DNA of 64,000 nucleotides, taken from positions 101,435 through 165,434 of the forward strand of contig NZ_AQUR01000105.1 in the NCBI RefSeq assembly GCF_000372525.1, given 5' to 3'. The notes under the pieces were generated by a model, which had not been told where the DNA came from, searched no databases, and saw only the letters and a program-made list of their open reading frames with translations. A program made the translations under genes and the position numbers. This DNA is from Cupriavidus neocaledonicus. GTDB lineage: Bacteria > Pseudomonadota > Gammaproteobacteria > Burkholderiales > Burkholderiaceae. Every line of letters begins with the position of its first letter. Positions within the stretch are counted from its first letter, which is position 1. Shown piece by piece: positions 1 to 9,074 of this stretch.

Positions 1-255
1 GCCAACCGCGCGGTGGTGGAGGACGAGGCCGATGTGGTGATCCTGGCCGGCGCGCCGCTGGCCGGCCTGGCCGCGCGCGTGCGCGACCGCATTCCGGTGC
101 CGGTGGTCGACCAGATGGCCGCCGCCGTCAAGCAGGCCGAGGCGCTGGTCGCGCTGCAGCCGCGCAAGGCTACCGCGGGTACGTTCCGCCGCCCGGATGC
201 CAAGCCCACGCTGGGTTTGAGCGCCGCGCTGGCGGCGCGCATCGAGCACCGCTAA
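1..255 (+). CDS. Asp/Glu/hydantoin racemase family protein, C-terminal part
   Basis: The first 84 codons visible are the end of an open frame that enters from the left edge, so the start is outside the window. The fragment has the C-terminal pattern of the aspartate/glutamate/hydantoin racemase family: a hydrophobic strand followed by a GAPLAGLA turn (about residues 22-29), then PVPVVDQMAAAVKQAE, a typical helix closing the second lobe. In classical members the turn carries the second catalytic Cys; here it reads AGAPLAG with no Cys. The family racemises or isomerises small acids in the cytoplasm, but this one's substrate cannot be told. A GntR regulator follows on the opposite strand and may control it. 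Confidence 0.7.
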   Translation, partial: ANRAVVEDEADVVILAGAPLAGLAARVRDRIPVPVVDQMAAAVKQAEALVALQPRKATAGTFRRPDAKPTLGLSAALAARIEHR

Positions 256-292
256 GCCGCACCGCGGCTTGCTTTTACGGTGACGCCGCGGC

Positions 293-1036
293 TCAGACCG
301 CGGCGAACACCGCTTCCAGGTCGACCTTTCCCTCGGCCGGCAGCTCCAGCCGCAGCGTGCTTTCGACGTGGCCGAGGTGCTCGGCCATCAGCCGCGCGGC
401 GCGTTCGCCGTCGCCGGCTTCGAGCGCATCGACGATATCGTCGTGCTCGTGATGCGGGCACGACGGCACGCCGGGCGCGTCATACAGCGCGATGATCAGG
501 CAGGTCAGCGAGCACAGCTCGCGCATGTACTTGCCCAGGTACTGGTTGCCCGTCATTTCCGCGAGCCTGCAGTGGAACTCGCCCGACAGCCGGATGATGG
601 CGCGGCGGTCGTTGCTGTCGCGCGCCTGGGCTTCCTGGCGCGTGGTTTCGCGCAGCGCGCGCACGCCCCCGGCGCTGATCGCGCCGGCCAGGTCCCGCAC
701 CAGCGCGGGCTCCAGCAGGTGGCGGGAATGCAGCACCTGGCGCGCTTCGGCCACGCTCGGGCTGGAGACGAAGGTGCCCCGGTTGGGATGCACGGTCAGC
801 ACGCCCTCGTGCGCCAGCTTGGCGAAGGCCAGCCGCACCTTGGTGCGGCTGACGCCGAACACGCCGCCCAGCTTTTCCTCGACCAGCTTGGTGCCCGGCG
901 GCAGGCGGTGCTCCCAGATCGCGGTCAGGATGCGGTCGGCGATTTCCTCGACCGACGCGCCGCGCGCGCCGTCCGCGTCGGTCTCGGGGAGTCCGTCGGC
1001 GGGCCTGGCGGTCGGTTCGGCTTTGGTGCGTGGCAT
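293..1036 (-). CDS. GntR family transcriptional regulator (FCD type)
   Basis: A 247-residue DNA-binding regulator. The N-terminal winged helix-turn-helix is clear (EEIADRILTAIWEHRLPPG, then KLGGVFGVSRTKVRLAFAKL and the wing VLTVHPNRGTFVSS), and the rest is an all-helical FCD ligand domain with the metal-ligand pattern FHCRLAEMTGN and a late EHLGHVEST. Members usually sense small carboxylic acids. The Met at 1036 (MPRTKAEP) was chosen because upstream in-frame Mets at 1078 and 1099 would add a low-complexity tail. It is convergent with the racemase-like gene, which it may regulate, but no operator was identified. Ligand unknown. Confidence 0.88.
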   Translation of the reverse strand: MPRTKAEPTARPADGLPETDADGARGASVEEIADRILTAIWEHRLPPGTKLVEEKLGGVFGVSRTKVRLAFAKLAHEGVLTVHPNRGTFVSSPSVAEARQVLHSRHLLEPALVRDLAGAISAGGVRALRETTRQEAQARDSNDRRAIIRLSGEFHCRLAEMTGNQYLGKYMRELCSLTCLIIALYDAPGVPSCPHHEHDDIVDALEAGDGERAARLMAEHLGHVESTLRLELPAEGKVDLEAVFAAV

Positions 1037-1132
1037 GGCGGTTGGCGCGGTCCGAAAAAAGACAGTTGGTGCTGCCATTGTATGGCGGTTCGGCATCAAG
1101 TGTATAACACCGAAGGTGGGCCGGTTGCCGTC

Positions 1133-1645
1133 TTATTCAGCGCCGAGCTGGTCCAGTGCGGCGCCGGTCACGCGGCAGATGCGCCAGTCGGGCAGCACGT
1201 CTGCGCCCATGGCCCGGTAGAAGTCGATCGACGCCTGGTTCCAGTCCAGCACCGACCATTCGAAGCGGCCGCAGCCGCGCTCGACCGCGAGCGCGGCCAG
1301 GTGCTTGAGCAGGGCCTTGCCCAGGCCGTGCCCGCGCCAGGCTGGATCGACGTAAAGGTCTTCCAGGTAGAGGCCCGGCTTGGCCAGGAAGGTCGAGAAG
1401 TTGTGGAAGAAGAGGGCAAAGCCGACCGCCTTTCGGCCTGCATTGCCGTCGACATCGGTGTCGACTTCCACCAGCACGGCCTCGGCATGCGGCGTGGCGC
1501 CGAACAGCGCCGCCTCGATCTTCCGCGGCGTGGCTTCGACCAGGTGCGTCAGCTTTTCGTATTCGGCCAGCGCCAGGATCAGGTTGAACAGGGTTTCGCT
1601 GTCGGCGGCGGTGGCGGGACGCAGCGTGAAGGTGGGCTTGGACAT
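1133..1645 (-). CDS. GNAT family N-acetyltransferase (SSAT-like)
   Basis: A 170-residue cytoplasmic acetyltransferase. The acetyl-CoA loop is visible as DPAWRGHGLGKALLKHL (the Q/RxxGxG/A motif A), preceded by strand LYLEDLYV and followed by RFEWSVLDWNQASIDFYRAMGA, the usual motif B. The N-terminus (RPATAADSETLFNLILALAEYEK) resembles spermidine/spermine or thialysine acetyltransferase-like members, so an amine or amino acid substrate is plausible but unproven. The Met at 1645 (MSKPTF) is preferred over the longer 1678 start because it begins right before the domain. It lies just downstream of miaA on the same strand. Confidence 0.85.
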   Translation of the reverse strand: MSKPTFTLRPATAADSETLFNLILALAEYEKLTHLVEATPRKIEAALFGATPHAEAVLVEVDTDVDGNAGRKAVGFALFFHNFSTFLAKPGLYLEDLYVDPAWRGHGLGKALLKHLAALAVERGCGRFEWSVLDWNQASIDFYRAMGADVLPDWRICRVTGAALDQLGAE

Positions 1646-1725
1646 GCGGGTCGGCCTTGCGAGGTCAGGGACCGGCAATTATCGCCTGTCCGTCACTCGC
1701 CATGCCAGCCGGCAATGCCGCAGGA

Positions 1726-2694
1726 TCAGTGTCCGAAGTCCGCCAGCCTGCGCACGTGGCCGACATAATCGGGCGCCAGGCAATCGACCACCAGCCGCTC
1801 GGGCGTGCTGCGCAGCCAGGTCAGCTGGCGCTTGCACAGCTGGCGCGTGGCGGCGATGCCGCGCTCGCGCATGGTGGCAAAGTCGGCCTCGCCATCCAGG
1901 TATTCCCACACCTGCCGGTAACCGACGCAGCGGATCGATGGCAGTCCCGGATGCAGGTCGCCGCGCGCGCGCAGCCGCTCGACCTCTTCGATAAAGCCGT
2001 GCGCCAGCATGGCGTCATAGCGTTGGGCGATGCGGGCATGCAACGCCAGCCGGTCCGATGGCTCGAGCGCGATCACGCGGTAGCGCTGGTCGGCCGCGCC
2101 GGCAAAGGTGCGGCCCTCGGCCTGGCGCGCCAGCAGCGCCGACATCGGCTGGCCGGACAGCCGGTAAATCTCCAGCGCGCGCTGGATGCGTTGCGCGTCA
2201 TTGGGTGCGAGCCGCGCCGCGGTGACCGGGTCGACCTCGGCCAGCATCGCATGCAGCGCCGGCCAGCCGCGCTCGGCGGCGAGCTGGTCGAGCTCGGCGC
2301 GCAGCGCGGCGTCGGCCTGCGGCAGGTCGTTGAGTCCCTGCGTCAGCGCCTTGTAATACAGCATGGTGCCGCCGACGATCAGCGGCACATGGCCACGCGC
2401 GCGGATCTGCGCGATCAGCCGCTCGGCATCGGCGACAAACTGCGCGGCCGAGTAGCTGTCGGCCGGGTCGATGATGTCGATCAGGTGGTGGGGCGCCACG
2501 GCCAGTTCGTCGCGGGTGGGCTTGGCGGTGCCGATATCCATTTCGCGGTACACCAGCGCCGAGTCCAGGCTGATGATCTCCACCGGGGCGTCGGCCGCCA
2601 GCGCCAGCGCGGCGGCGGTCTTGCCGGACGCAGTGGGGCCGAGCAGGCAGACCACGGGCGGGTGCGAGGCGGAATCGTGGGGTACGACGGACAT
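1726..2694 (-). CDS. miaA: tRNA dimethylallyltransferase
   Basis: This 322-residue enzyme transfers a dimethylallyl group to N6 of A37 in tRNAs that read UNN codons. The P-loop GPTASGKT is at residues 19-26, followed by the DSALVYREMDIGTAKP segment with the catalytic Asp and substrate-binding residues, and by the HHLID, VGGTMLYYKAL and RIQRALEIY motifs. Length is normal for the family. It is transcribed with mutL, which ends 31 bases before it; miaA next to mutL is also the arrangement in enteric bacteria. The start at 2694 (MSVVPHDS) gives a complete domain. Confidence 0.97.
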   Translation of the reverse strand: MSVVPHDSASHPPVVCLLGPTASGKTAAALALAADAPVEIISLDSALVYREMDIGTAKPTRDELAVAPHHLIDIIDPADSYSAAQFVADAERLIAQIRARGHVPLIVGGTMLYYKALTQGLNDLPQADAALRAELDQLAAERGWPALHAMLAEVDPVTAARLAPNDAQRIQRALEIYRLSGQPMSALLARQAEGRTFAGAADQRYRVIALEPSDRLALHARIAQRYDAMLAHGFIEEVERLRARGDLHPGLPSIRCVGYRQVWEYLDGEADFATMRERGIAATRQLCKRQLTWLRSTPERLVVDCLAPDYVGHVRRLADFGH

Positions 2695-2725
2695 CGAAAG
2701 CCTTGGATCGAAGATGCGAGCGCGC

Positions 2726-4708
2726 TTATTGCCCGCGCAGGAACAGCCGGTCGAGCTCGGTCACGGTCAGCTGCACCCAGGTGGGCCGGCCGTGGTTGCA
2801 CTGGTCGGCGCGCTCGGTCTGCTCCATCTGGCGCAGCAGCGCGTTCATTTCCTCGACCGTGAGCTTGCGGTTGGCGCGCACCGCGCTGTGGCAGGCCAGC
2901 GTGGCGAGCAGTTCGTTGCGGCGCTCGGCCAGCACGCGCGAGCCGCCGTAGGCGTGCAGGTCGCGCAGCACGTCGCGCGCCAGCGCCTCGGCATCGGCCT
3001 GCTGCAGCAGCGCGGGCACCGCGCGCACCGCCAGCGTGGTGGGCGACACCGGGGCGATATCGAAGCCCAGCAGCGTCAGCGTCTCCTGGTGTTCTTCGGC
3101 CACGCCGATCTCGACCGGGCTGGCGGTCAGCGTGACCGGGATCAGCAGCGGCTGCACCGCCAGCTCGCGTGCGTCCAGTGCGGCCTTGATCTGCTCGTAG
3201 AGGATGCGCTCGTGCGCCGCGTGCATGTCGACCAGTACCAGCCCGCGCGCGTTCTGCGCCAGCACGTAGATGCCGTGCAGCTGGGCGATGGCATAGCCGA
3301 GCGGGTGTTCGTCGGCGGCGCCGGTCGCGTCGGACGCCGGCGCCTGCGGCAGCCGGTCCAGCAGGCCGGGCGCATCGCCGGCGCGCGCGGCCTGGACGTC
3401 GGCCAGCCATGCCGGCGGTTGCGCCGAAGCGCCGGCCCAGCCGCCGGAGGGCGTTGCGGGCGCGCCGTAGGGGCGTGCCGCCGGCGCGGTCGCCTCGCGC
3501 ACCATGCCGAGGTAGGCCTGGCGCGGCTGGGCGATGCCCAGCTCGGTCTGGCGCGCCGCGGAATAGTTGATCCACTGGCCCGGGCCACCGGCGCCAGGCA
3601 GCGCCGCGGCCGCCGGCGTCGCGGCGCCCGGCGCCAGCGTGATCTCGCCGTCGGCATCGGTATGCAGGCTGTCGCCGTTGGCGCCGGCCTGGCGTGCCAG
3701 GCAGCGCTGCACCGCATGGTAGACAAACTGGTGCACGGCACGCGATTCGCGGAAGCGCACTTCGATCTTGGACGGGTGCACGTTGACGTCGACCATCTCC
3801 GGCGGCAGGTCCAGGCACAGCACGTACGACGGGAAGCGGTCGCCGTGCAGCACGTCCTGGTAGGCGCTGCGCACCGCATGGTTGAGCAGCTTGTCGCGCA
3901 CGAAGCGGCCATTGACAAAGAAGTACTGCTGGTCCGGCCGCCCGCGCGAGGCGGTCGGCAGTCCGGCAAAGCCGTACAGGCTCAGGGCGTCGGCGTGCTC
4001 GTCCAGCGCCAGCCGGGCGCGGGCGAAGTCGCTGCCCAGCACCTGCGCCGTGCGCGTGGCGACGTCGCCGGCATTCCAGTGCTCCAGCGGCTTGCCGTTG
4101 TGGTGGACCGAGATGGTCACGTCCGGCCGTGCCAGCGCCACGCGCCGGACCATCTCCAGGCAGTGGCCCAGCTCGGTTTGTTCGGTCTTGAGGAACTTTC
4201 TGCGCGCCGGCGTGTTGAAGTAGAGATGCTGCACGTCGACCGTGGTGCCGACGCCGCCGGACGCGGGCTGGAGCGCACCGGAATCGGCGCTGACCTGGGT
4301 GGCGTGGGCATCGGCCGCGGTGCGGCTGGTCAGCGACATCTGCGACACCGACGCGATCGAGGCCAGCGCCTCGCCGCGGAAGCCGAGCGTCAGCACCGAT
4401 TCGAGTTCGTCGAGCGAGGCGATCTTGCTGGTGGCGTGCCGCATCAGCGCCACCGGCAGTTCGGCGGCGGGAATGCCGCAGCCGTTGTCGGTGATGACGA
4501 TGCGCCGCACGCCGCCTTCCTCCAGCCGGATGCCGAGCTGCGTGGCGCCGGCATCGAGCGCGTTTTCCAGCAGTTCCTTGACCACGGACGCCGGCCGTTC
4601 GACCACTTCGCCGGCGGCGATCTGGCTGATGAGCTGGTCCGGCAGCGGCCGGATCGGGCGCGGCTGCTGGGTGGTGCGCAAGGCAGTGCTGGAAGGGGAG
4701 GCTGGCAT
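2726..4708 (-). CDS. mutL: DNA mismatch repair protein MutL
   Basis: A 660-residue mismatch-repair matchmaker that couples MutS recognition to strand processing. The N-terminal GHKL ATPase is clear: IAAGEVVERP, LLENALDAGA with the catalytic Glu, TDNGCGI, and the lid TLGFRGEALASI. A long low-complexity Pro/Ala/Gly linker occupies about residues 330-450. The C-terminal dimerisation domain carries DMHAAHERILYE near residue 494, which fits the metal-binding endonuclease signature, plus ACHSAVRANRKL and CNHGRP near the end. This suggests a nicking-type MutL as expected outside the MutH-bearing enterics. miaA follows in the same direction. Confidence 0.97.
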   Translation of the reverse strand: MPASPSSTALRTTQQPRPIRPLPDQLISQIAAGEVVERPASVVKELLENALDAGATQLGIRLEEGGVRRIVITDNGCGIPAAELPVALMRHATSKIASLDELESVLTLGFRGEALASIASVSQMSLTSRTAADAHATQVSADSGALQPASGGVGTTVDVQHLYFNTPARRKFLKTEQTELGHCLEMVRRVALARPDVTISVHHNGKPLEHWNAGDVATRTAQVLGSDFARARLALDEHADALSLYGFAGLPTASRGRPDQQYFFVNGRFVRDKLLNHAVRSAYQDVLHGDRFPSYVLCLDLPPEMVDVNVHPSKIEVRFRESRAVHQFVYHAVQRCLARQAGANGDSLHTDADGEITLAPGAATPAAAALPGAGGPGQWINYSAARQTELGIAQPRQAYLGMVREATAPAARPYGAPATPSGGWAGASAQPPAWLADVQAARAGDAPGLLDRLPQAPASDATGAADEHPLGYAIAQLHGIYVLAQNARGLVLVDMHAAHERILYEQIKAALDARELAVQPLLIPVTLTASPVEIGVAEEHQETLTLLGFDIAPVSPTTLAVRAVPALLQQADAEALARDVLRDLHAYGGSRVLAERRNELLATLACHSAVRANRKLTVEEMNALLRQMEQTERADQCNHGRPTWVQLTVTELDRLFLRGQ

Positions 4709-4861
4709 CCGGCGATTATACGTGGACGTTCCCCCACGCAGACGGGTTGCCGAGGTGGGGGAAAGGCGCAGCCGCTCTTGTATGATTCAGGCCATGGCGG
4801 CGTGGATCTGAGATCGGCGCCGCAGGGAAATAAACCGTCAAACCACCACACGGGGAACGAC

Positions 4862-5527
4862 TTGGATCTCGCTTTGCAGCTCATCGACATGCTGGTGCAT
4901 GTCGACAAATACCTCGGCACGGTCATCGACCAGTACGGCCACTGGGTCTATGCCATCCTGTTCCTGATCGTTTTTGCCGAGACCGGGCTGGTGGTGCTGC
5001 CGTTCCTGCCGGGCGACTCGCTGCTGTTTATCGCCGGCGCCTTCTGCGCCACCGGCGCCATGAACGAATGGGTGCTGATCGGCCTGCTGCTGGTGGCGGC
5101 GATTTCGGGCAATACCGTCAACTACATGGTGGGCAACTGGATCGGGCCCAAGGTGTTCGACCACCAGTGGCGCTTCCTGGACCAGGATGCCTTGCGCCGG
5201 ACCCATGACTTCTATGAGCGGCACGGCGGCAAGACCCTGGTGATGGCGCGCTTCGTGCCGATCGTGCGCACCTTCGCGCCGTTCGTGGCGGGGGTGTCGC
5301 AGATGACCTTCGCGCGCTTCCAGATGTTCAACGTGATCGGCGCCGTGGCATGGGTGGTCGGCCTGGTCTTTGCCGGCTACTTCTTCGGCAACCTGCCGTT
5401 CATCCGCCAGTACCTGAACCTGATCGTGCTGGCCGGCATCGGCGCGGCGGTGGTGCCGCTGGTGCTGGGCGGCCTGTGGAAGCTGGTGCGCGGCAACCGC
5501 CGCCGGCCCACGCGCGTCGAGCGCTGA
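4862..5527 (+). CDS. DedA family membrane protein
   Basis: A 221-residue inner-membrane protein of the DedA (SNARE-associated/VTT) family, whose members act in lipid carrier flipping and membrane homeostasis. Visible landmarks are the re-entrant segment FAETGLVVLPFLPGDSLLF, the NYMVGNWIGPKVF segment, and the conserved FYERHGGKTLVMARFVPIVRTFAPFVAG with its two Arg residues, followed by two further membrane spans. The TTG at 4862 is chosen because GGGGAA lies just upstream and it gives the usual N-terminus; the first in-frame ATG is at 4889. The open frame continues far upstream, but that part is a shadow of mutL. Confidence 0.9.
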   Translation: MDLALQLIDMLVHVDKYLGTVIDQYGHWVYAILFLIVFAETGLVVLPFLPGDSLLFIAGAFCATGAMNEWVLIGLLLVAAISGNTVNYMVGNWIGPKVFDHQWRFLDQDALRRTHDFYERHGGKTLVMARFVPIVRTFAPFVAGVSQMTFARFQMFNVIGAVAWVVGLVFAGYFFGNLPFIRQYLNLIVLAGIGAAVVPLVLGGLWKLVRGNRRRPTRVER

Positions 5528-5566
5528 GCCGCGTCAGCCGAGTTGCCTCAACTAAGTTAAGCCGCC

Positions 5567-6415
5567 TCAGCTGAGGCTGCGGCTCATCATCCGCAGCGCG
5601 GGCATGCGCTCGCGGATCTGGCCGATATCGGCGGCGTCGGGGCGGGCCCGGACATAGGCTTCCAGATCGGCCAGCGCGGGGCGGAAGCACTCCAGGTTGG
5701 CATAGGCCAGGCCTCGGTCGCGCACTTCCTCGATCGAACCCGGCAGCAGGATCACCAGCCGGTTCTGCACCGCCAGCAGCCGCTGCCAGCGCGATTCCTG
5801 CAGATAGATCGCCTTCAGGTTGCGCAGCATGCGCGCGATGATCTCGCGGTGGCTGGCCGCGCGCAGGAACAGGCCCAGCGGCACCTGGCTGGCGTCACTG
5901 ATGCCTTCGCGCTCCAGGTACGGGTCCAGCATTTCCTGCAGCTGTTCCTTCGACAGGGTTTCGCCGGTGAGCGGGTCCAGTATCACCTCGCCGGCCGGGA
6001 TCGTCATGCGCAGCAGGAAATGGTTGGGGAACGACACGCCCTTGAGCGGCAGGCCGATCTGCTGGCCCAGCTCCATATGCAGCACCGCGAGCGAGATCGG
6101 GATGCCGCGGCGCTGGCGCAGCACCACGTTCAGGTAGGAATTGTCGGGATCGTAGTAGTCGTTCGCGTTGGCGCCGAAGCCCAGATCGCGATAGAAGAAA
6201 TGGTTCAGCAGGCGCAGCCGCTGGATCGCGGGGGTGCCTTCGGCAATCCGCCGCTTCAGCCGCAGCGCCAGCACGTCCAGCGCCGCCAGCTCGCCCTGCA
6301 GGTCCAGGTCGGGATAGGCGTCCTGCGCGATGGACAGTGCGGTTTCGGTCAGCGGGATGCCGTTTTCGTCGGCCACGAGGCTGGCGAAATAATCCAGGAC
6401 TTTGGTGGATGTCAT
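5567..6415 (-). CDS. SirB1 / transglutaminase-like family protein
   Basis: A 282-residue cytoplasmic protein. The central part matches the SirB1 (transglutaminase-like) domain: LNHFFYRDLGFGANANDYYDPDNSYLNVVLRQRRGIPISLAVLHMEL, then GVSFPNHFLLRM. The C-terminal third has helical tetratricopeptide-like character (LAYANLECFRPALADLEAYVRARPDA). Relatives are widespread next to cell-wall or prfA/hemK genes, but no enzymatic activity is established for them. It lies between dedA, with which it is convergent, and murJ, which is on the same strand upstream. Confidence 0.85.
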   Translation of the reverse strand: MTSTKVLDYFASLVADENGIPLTETALSIAQDAYPDLDLQGELAALDVLALRLKRRIAEGTPAIQRLRLLNHFFYRDLGFGANANDYYDPDNSYLNVVLRQRRGIPISLAVLHMELGQQIGLPLKGVSFPNHFLLRMTIPAGEVILDPLTGETLSKEQLQEMLDPYLEREGISDASQVPLGLFLRAASHREIIARMLRNLKAIYLQESRWQRLLAVQNRLVILLPGSIEEVRDRGLAYANLECFRPALADLEAYVRARPDAADIGQIRERMPALRMMSRSLS

Positions 6416-6506
6416 GTCGGTTTCCCGGTGCAGCCGCCGGCACCGCGCGCAGCGTGGGTCACCAATGCCAGGCGCTCAGCCGGCAATGGCAGTTGCCGCT
6501 GACCCA

Positions 6507-8057
6507 TCAGCCGGCCCGGCGCCTGAAGGCAGAGTAGCGCAGTCCCATGAGCCACAGTGTACCGAAGTAGACCACCGCTGCAAGTACCAGGCACGAAGCC
6601 AGCAGCGCGATGCGCAGCAGCGGCGTCGCGCCCAGGCCGATCCAGTCGAAGTTGCGCGCGAACCAGAGCAGCATGCCCGACAGCAGCAGTACCGAAGCGC
6701 TCAGCTGCGCCAGGAACAGCCACCAGCCCGGCGCGGGGCGGTACAGGCCGCGCCGGCGCAGGCCGAAGAACAGCAGCAGCGCGTTGAGCGTGGCGCCGGC
6801 GCTGATCGACAGCGCCAGCCCGGCATGGCCGATCCAGGGCACGAACGCCACGTTGCAGGCCTGCGTGATCACCAGCACCAGCAGCGCGATCTTGACCGGC
6901 GTGCGGATATCCTGGCGCGCATAGAAGCCCGGCGCGAGGATCTTGATCGAAATCAGACCCATCAGGCCCACGCCGTACGAGACCAGCGCCTGGCGCGTCA
7001 TCTCGACCGCATGGGCGTCGAACTTGCCGTAGTTGAACAGCACCGCGGTCAGCGGCGCGCCGAACACGAACAGCCCGACCGCGCATGGCACGGCCAGCAG
7101 GAAGGTCAGCCGCAGACCCCAGTCGAGCAGGCTCGAATACTCGGCATGGTCGCCCGAGGCGTTGGCCCTGGACAGGCTGGGCAACAGGATGGTCCCCAGT
7201 GCCACGCCCAGCAGCGCGGTCGGGAACTCCATCAGCCGGTCGGCATAAGTCAGGTACGAGACGCTGCCGGCTGCCAGCCGTGAAGCAATATTGGTATTGA
7301 TGATCTGGCTGACCTGCGCCACCGACACCGCCAGCAGCGCCGGCCCCATCTGGCGCAGGATGCGGCGCACGCCCGGGTCCGACCACGCCGCGCGCAGGTT
7401 GAAGCGGATGCGCGGCATCACGCCCAGGCGCCGCAGCGCCGGTACCTGGATCGCCAGCTGCAGCACGCCGCCGATGAGCACGCCCCATGCCTGCGCGTAG
7501 ATCGGCTGCTCCATGTGCGGGCCGACGAACAGCGCCGCCACGATCAGGCACAGGTTGAGCAGCACCGGCGTAAAGGCCGGCACCGCGAACTTGCGCCAGG
7601 TATTGAGGATGCCCGACGCCAGCGCCACCAGCGAAATCAGCCCGATATACGGGAACATCACCCGCGTCATGAACACGGCCGCGGTATAGGTATCGGCCTG
7701 GCCGCGGAAACCCGTGGCGACCACCGTCATCACCAGCGGCGCGCCGATCACGCCCAGCAGCGACACGGCCATCAGCACCCAGGTCATCACGGTGGCGACG
7801 GCGTCGACCAGGGCCTTGGTCGGGGCATCGCCGCGCTTGGTGTGGTATTCGCCCAGGATCGGCACGAAGGCCTGCGAGAACGCGCCTTCGCCGAAGATGC
7901 GGCGCAGCAGGTTGGGAATGCGGAAGGCCACGTTGAACGCGTCGGTCATGTCCGACGCGCCGAAGGCGCGGGCGATCAGGATCTCGCGCACCAGGCCGGT
8001 GATGCGCGAGAGCATCGTCAGGCTGCTGATGGTGGCGAGCGCTTTGAGCAGGTTCAA
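6507..8057 (-). CDS. murJ: Lipid II flippase MurJ
   Basis: A 516-residue polytopic inner-membrane protein that flips lipid II for peptidoglycan synthesis. The family start LLKALATISSLTMLSRITGLVREILIARAFGAS is intact, as are the Arg-bearing SRITGLVRE and FRIPNLLRRIFGEGAFSQAFVPIL segments, and about 14 hydrophobic spans can be counted. The start is uncertain. A TTG at 8057 places the protein's first residues exactly where the family begins (M-N-L-L-K-A), while a GTG at 8099 would add 14 residues; neither has a clear ribosome site. It is divergent from rpsT, a common arrangement in Burkholderiales. Confidence 0.95.
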   Translation of the reverse strand: MNLLKALATISSLTMLSRITGLVREILIARAFGASDMTDAFNVAFRIPNLLRRIFGEGAFSQAFVPILGEYHTKRGDAPTKALVDAVATVMTWVLMAVSLLGVIGAPLVMTVVATGFRGQADTYTAAVFMTRVMFPYIGLISLVALASGILNTWRKFAVPAFTPVLLNLCLIVAALFVGPHMEQPIYAQAWGVLIGGVLQLAIQVPALRRLGVMPRIRFNLRAAWSDPGVRRILRQMGPALLAVSVAQVSQIINTNIASRLAAGSVSYLTYADRLMEFPTALLGVALGTILLPSLSRANASGDHAEYSSLLDWGLRLTFLLAVPCAVGLFVFGAPLTAVLFNYGKFDAHAVEMTRQALVSYGVGLMGLISIKILAPGFYARQDIRTPVKIALLVLVITQACNVAFVPWIGHAGLALSISAGATLNALLLFFGLRRRGLYRPAPGWWLFLAQLSASVLLLSGMLLWFARNFDWIGLGATPLLRIALLASCLVLAAVVYFGTLWLMGLRYSAFRRRAG

Positions 8058-8226
8058 GATGCGGACAGGTGGGGAACGGTGGGCCGGTGCCGTCGGCACC
8101 GCGAGCTGGTTGAGACGCGATCCAGGCAGTAAAGTTGCCGGCGCGCCACGTGGCCCGGCACAATGTGGCGCTTATTATACGGATCGCGCCCGGCGCCGAC
8201 CCTGCGCCTGCAAAGTCCCGGCGGTC

Positions 8227-8256
8227 TTGTCACGTGCGCCGGCATCTGTGTATAAT
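8227..8256 (+). promoter_or_regulatory. Probable sigma-70 promoter of rpsT
   Basis: TTGTCA at 8227-8232 and a perfect TATAAT at 8251-8256 are separated by 18 bases and point towards rpsT. This predicts a leader of about 110 bases before the rpsT ATG, long enough for autogenous control such as is known for S20 in Escherichia coli; that control is inference here. Confidence 0.7.
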
Positions 8257-8375
8257 TGCCGATTCACAAGGACAGTTGCGTTCCGGATTCGTGTGTCAGT
8301 GCATCCCGGGTCGCTCGATATGACTTAATTGTTGTGTCCCCCGCGGCACGCATCTGAATTCAGGATATTTTTTAC

Positions 8376-8642
8376 ATGGCAAATTCCGCACAAGCCCGCA
8401 AGCGCGCCCGCCAGGCCGTTGCCCAGAACGCTCACAACTCCAGCCTGCGTTCGCGTCTGCGCACCGCCGTCAAGGCCGTCCGCAAGGCCATCGACGCTGG
8501 CGACAAGGCCGCTGCCGCCGAGATCTTCAAGAACTCGCAAGCCGTGATCGACAGCATCGCCGACAAGAAGATCGTGCACAAGAACAAGGCTGCACGTCAC
8601 AAGTCGCGCCTGTCGGCCGCCATCAAGGCCATGGCTGCCTGA
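8376..8642 (+). CDS. rpsT: 30S ribosomal protein S20
   Basis: An 88-residue basic protein that binds 16S rRNA in the small subunit. The start MANSAQARKRARQAVAQNAHNSS and the helical KAVRKAIDAGDKAAAAEIFKNSQAVID, IADKKIVHKNKAARHKSRLSAAIKAM are typical S20. Length is normal. It stands alone between a good promoter and an intrinsic terminator shared with the convergent DUF3579 gene. Confidence 0.98.
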   Translation: MANSAQARKRARQAVAQNAHNSSLRSRLRTAVKAVRKAIDAGDKAAAAEIFKNSQAVIDSIADKKIVHKNKAARHKSRLSAAIKAMAA

Positions 8643-8705
8643 TAGCTGCCCGGGCCGCCAAGGCGGCCCAGCAGAGGCGGGTGCCCCCGGGCATGCCGCC
8701 AGCAA

Positions 8706-8738
8706 TAAAAAAAGCTCGTCATCCGACGAGCTTTTTTG
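8706..8738. terminator. Bidirectional intrinsic terminator, rpsT / DUF3579
   Basis: A 9-bp stem, AAGCTCGTC paired with GACGAGCTT around an ATCC loop, is flanked by an A-run on the left and a T-run on the right. It can therefore end transcription from both rpsT on the plus strand and the convergent DUF3579 gene on the minus strand. Confidence 0.9.
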
Positions 8739-8762
8739 CTTTCCGGTGCCGCGCCGCCGCGC

Positions 8763-9074
8763 TTATTCGAGCGAGCAGGCTTCCACCAGCTGCAGGTTGT
8801 TGTCGCGGGCGAAGTTCAGCACGAAGTCCAGCGCCTTGGGCTCGATATCGCGCAGGCGCACATCCACCACCACGCATTTGACGTTGCCGGCAAAGATCGG
8901 CCGCACGTAAGGCGAGTAGGTCAGGCGCGGGTCGCCGCTGTCGCCTTCGGGGCGGAACTGCGCCATCACGCCGCACAGTCGTTCAGCCCAGTCGCTCGGG
9001 CGGAAGGTCTTGCCTTCCTTGGTAATGCCTTGGATAAAGTATTCGCGAACGTTGGGGTTCATGAGGCTGGACAC
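8763..9074 (-). CDS. DUF3579 domain-containing protein
   Basis: A 103-residue protein of the DUF3579 family, recognised by REYFIQGITKEGKTFRPSDWAERL, PRLTYSPYVRPIFAGNVKCVVVD and DIEPKALDFVLNFARDNNLQ. No function is established. It has no signal peptide or membrane span, so it is probably cytoplasmic. It is divergent from argF, with 431 bases between the two starts. The Met at 9074 and the Met at 9062 (MNPNVREY) are both possible starts. Confidence 0.85.
   Translation of the reverse strand: MSSLMNPNVREYFIQGITKEGKTFRPSDWAERLCGVMAQFRPEGDSGDPRLTYSPYVRPIFAGNVKCVVVDVRLRDIEPKALDFVLNFARDNNLQLVEACSLE

Noticed and set aside
2471..4861. Long in-frame extension upstream of the DedA gene
   Set aside because: It is the antisense shadow of mutL; the DedA domain starts only at about 4862, where a ribosome site is seen.
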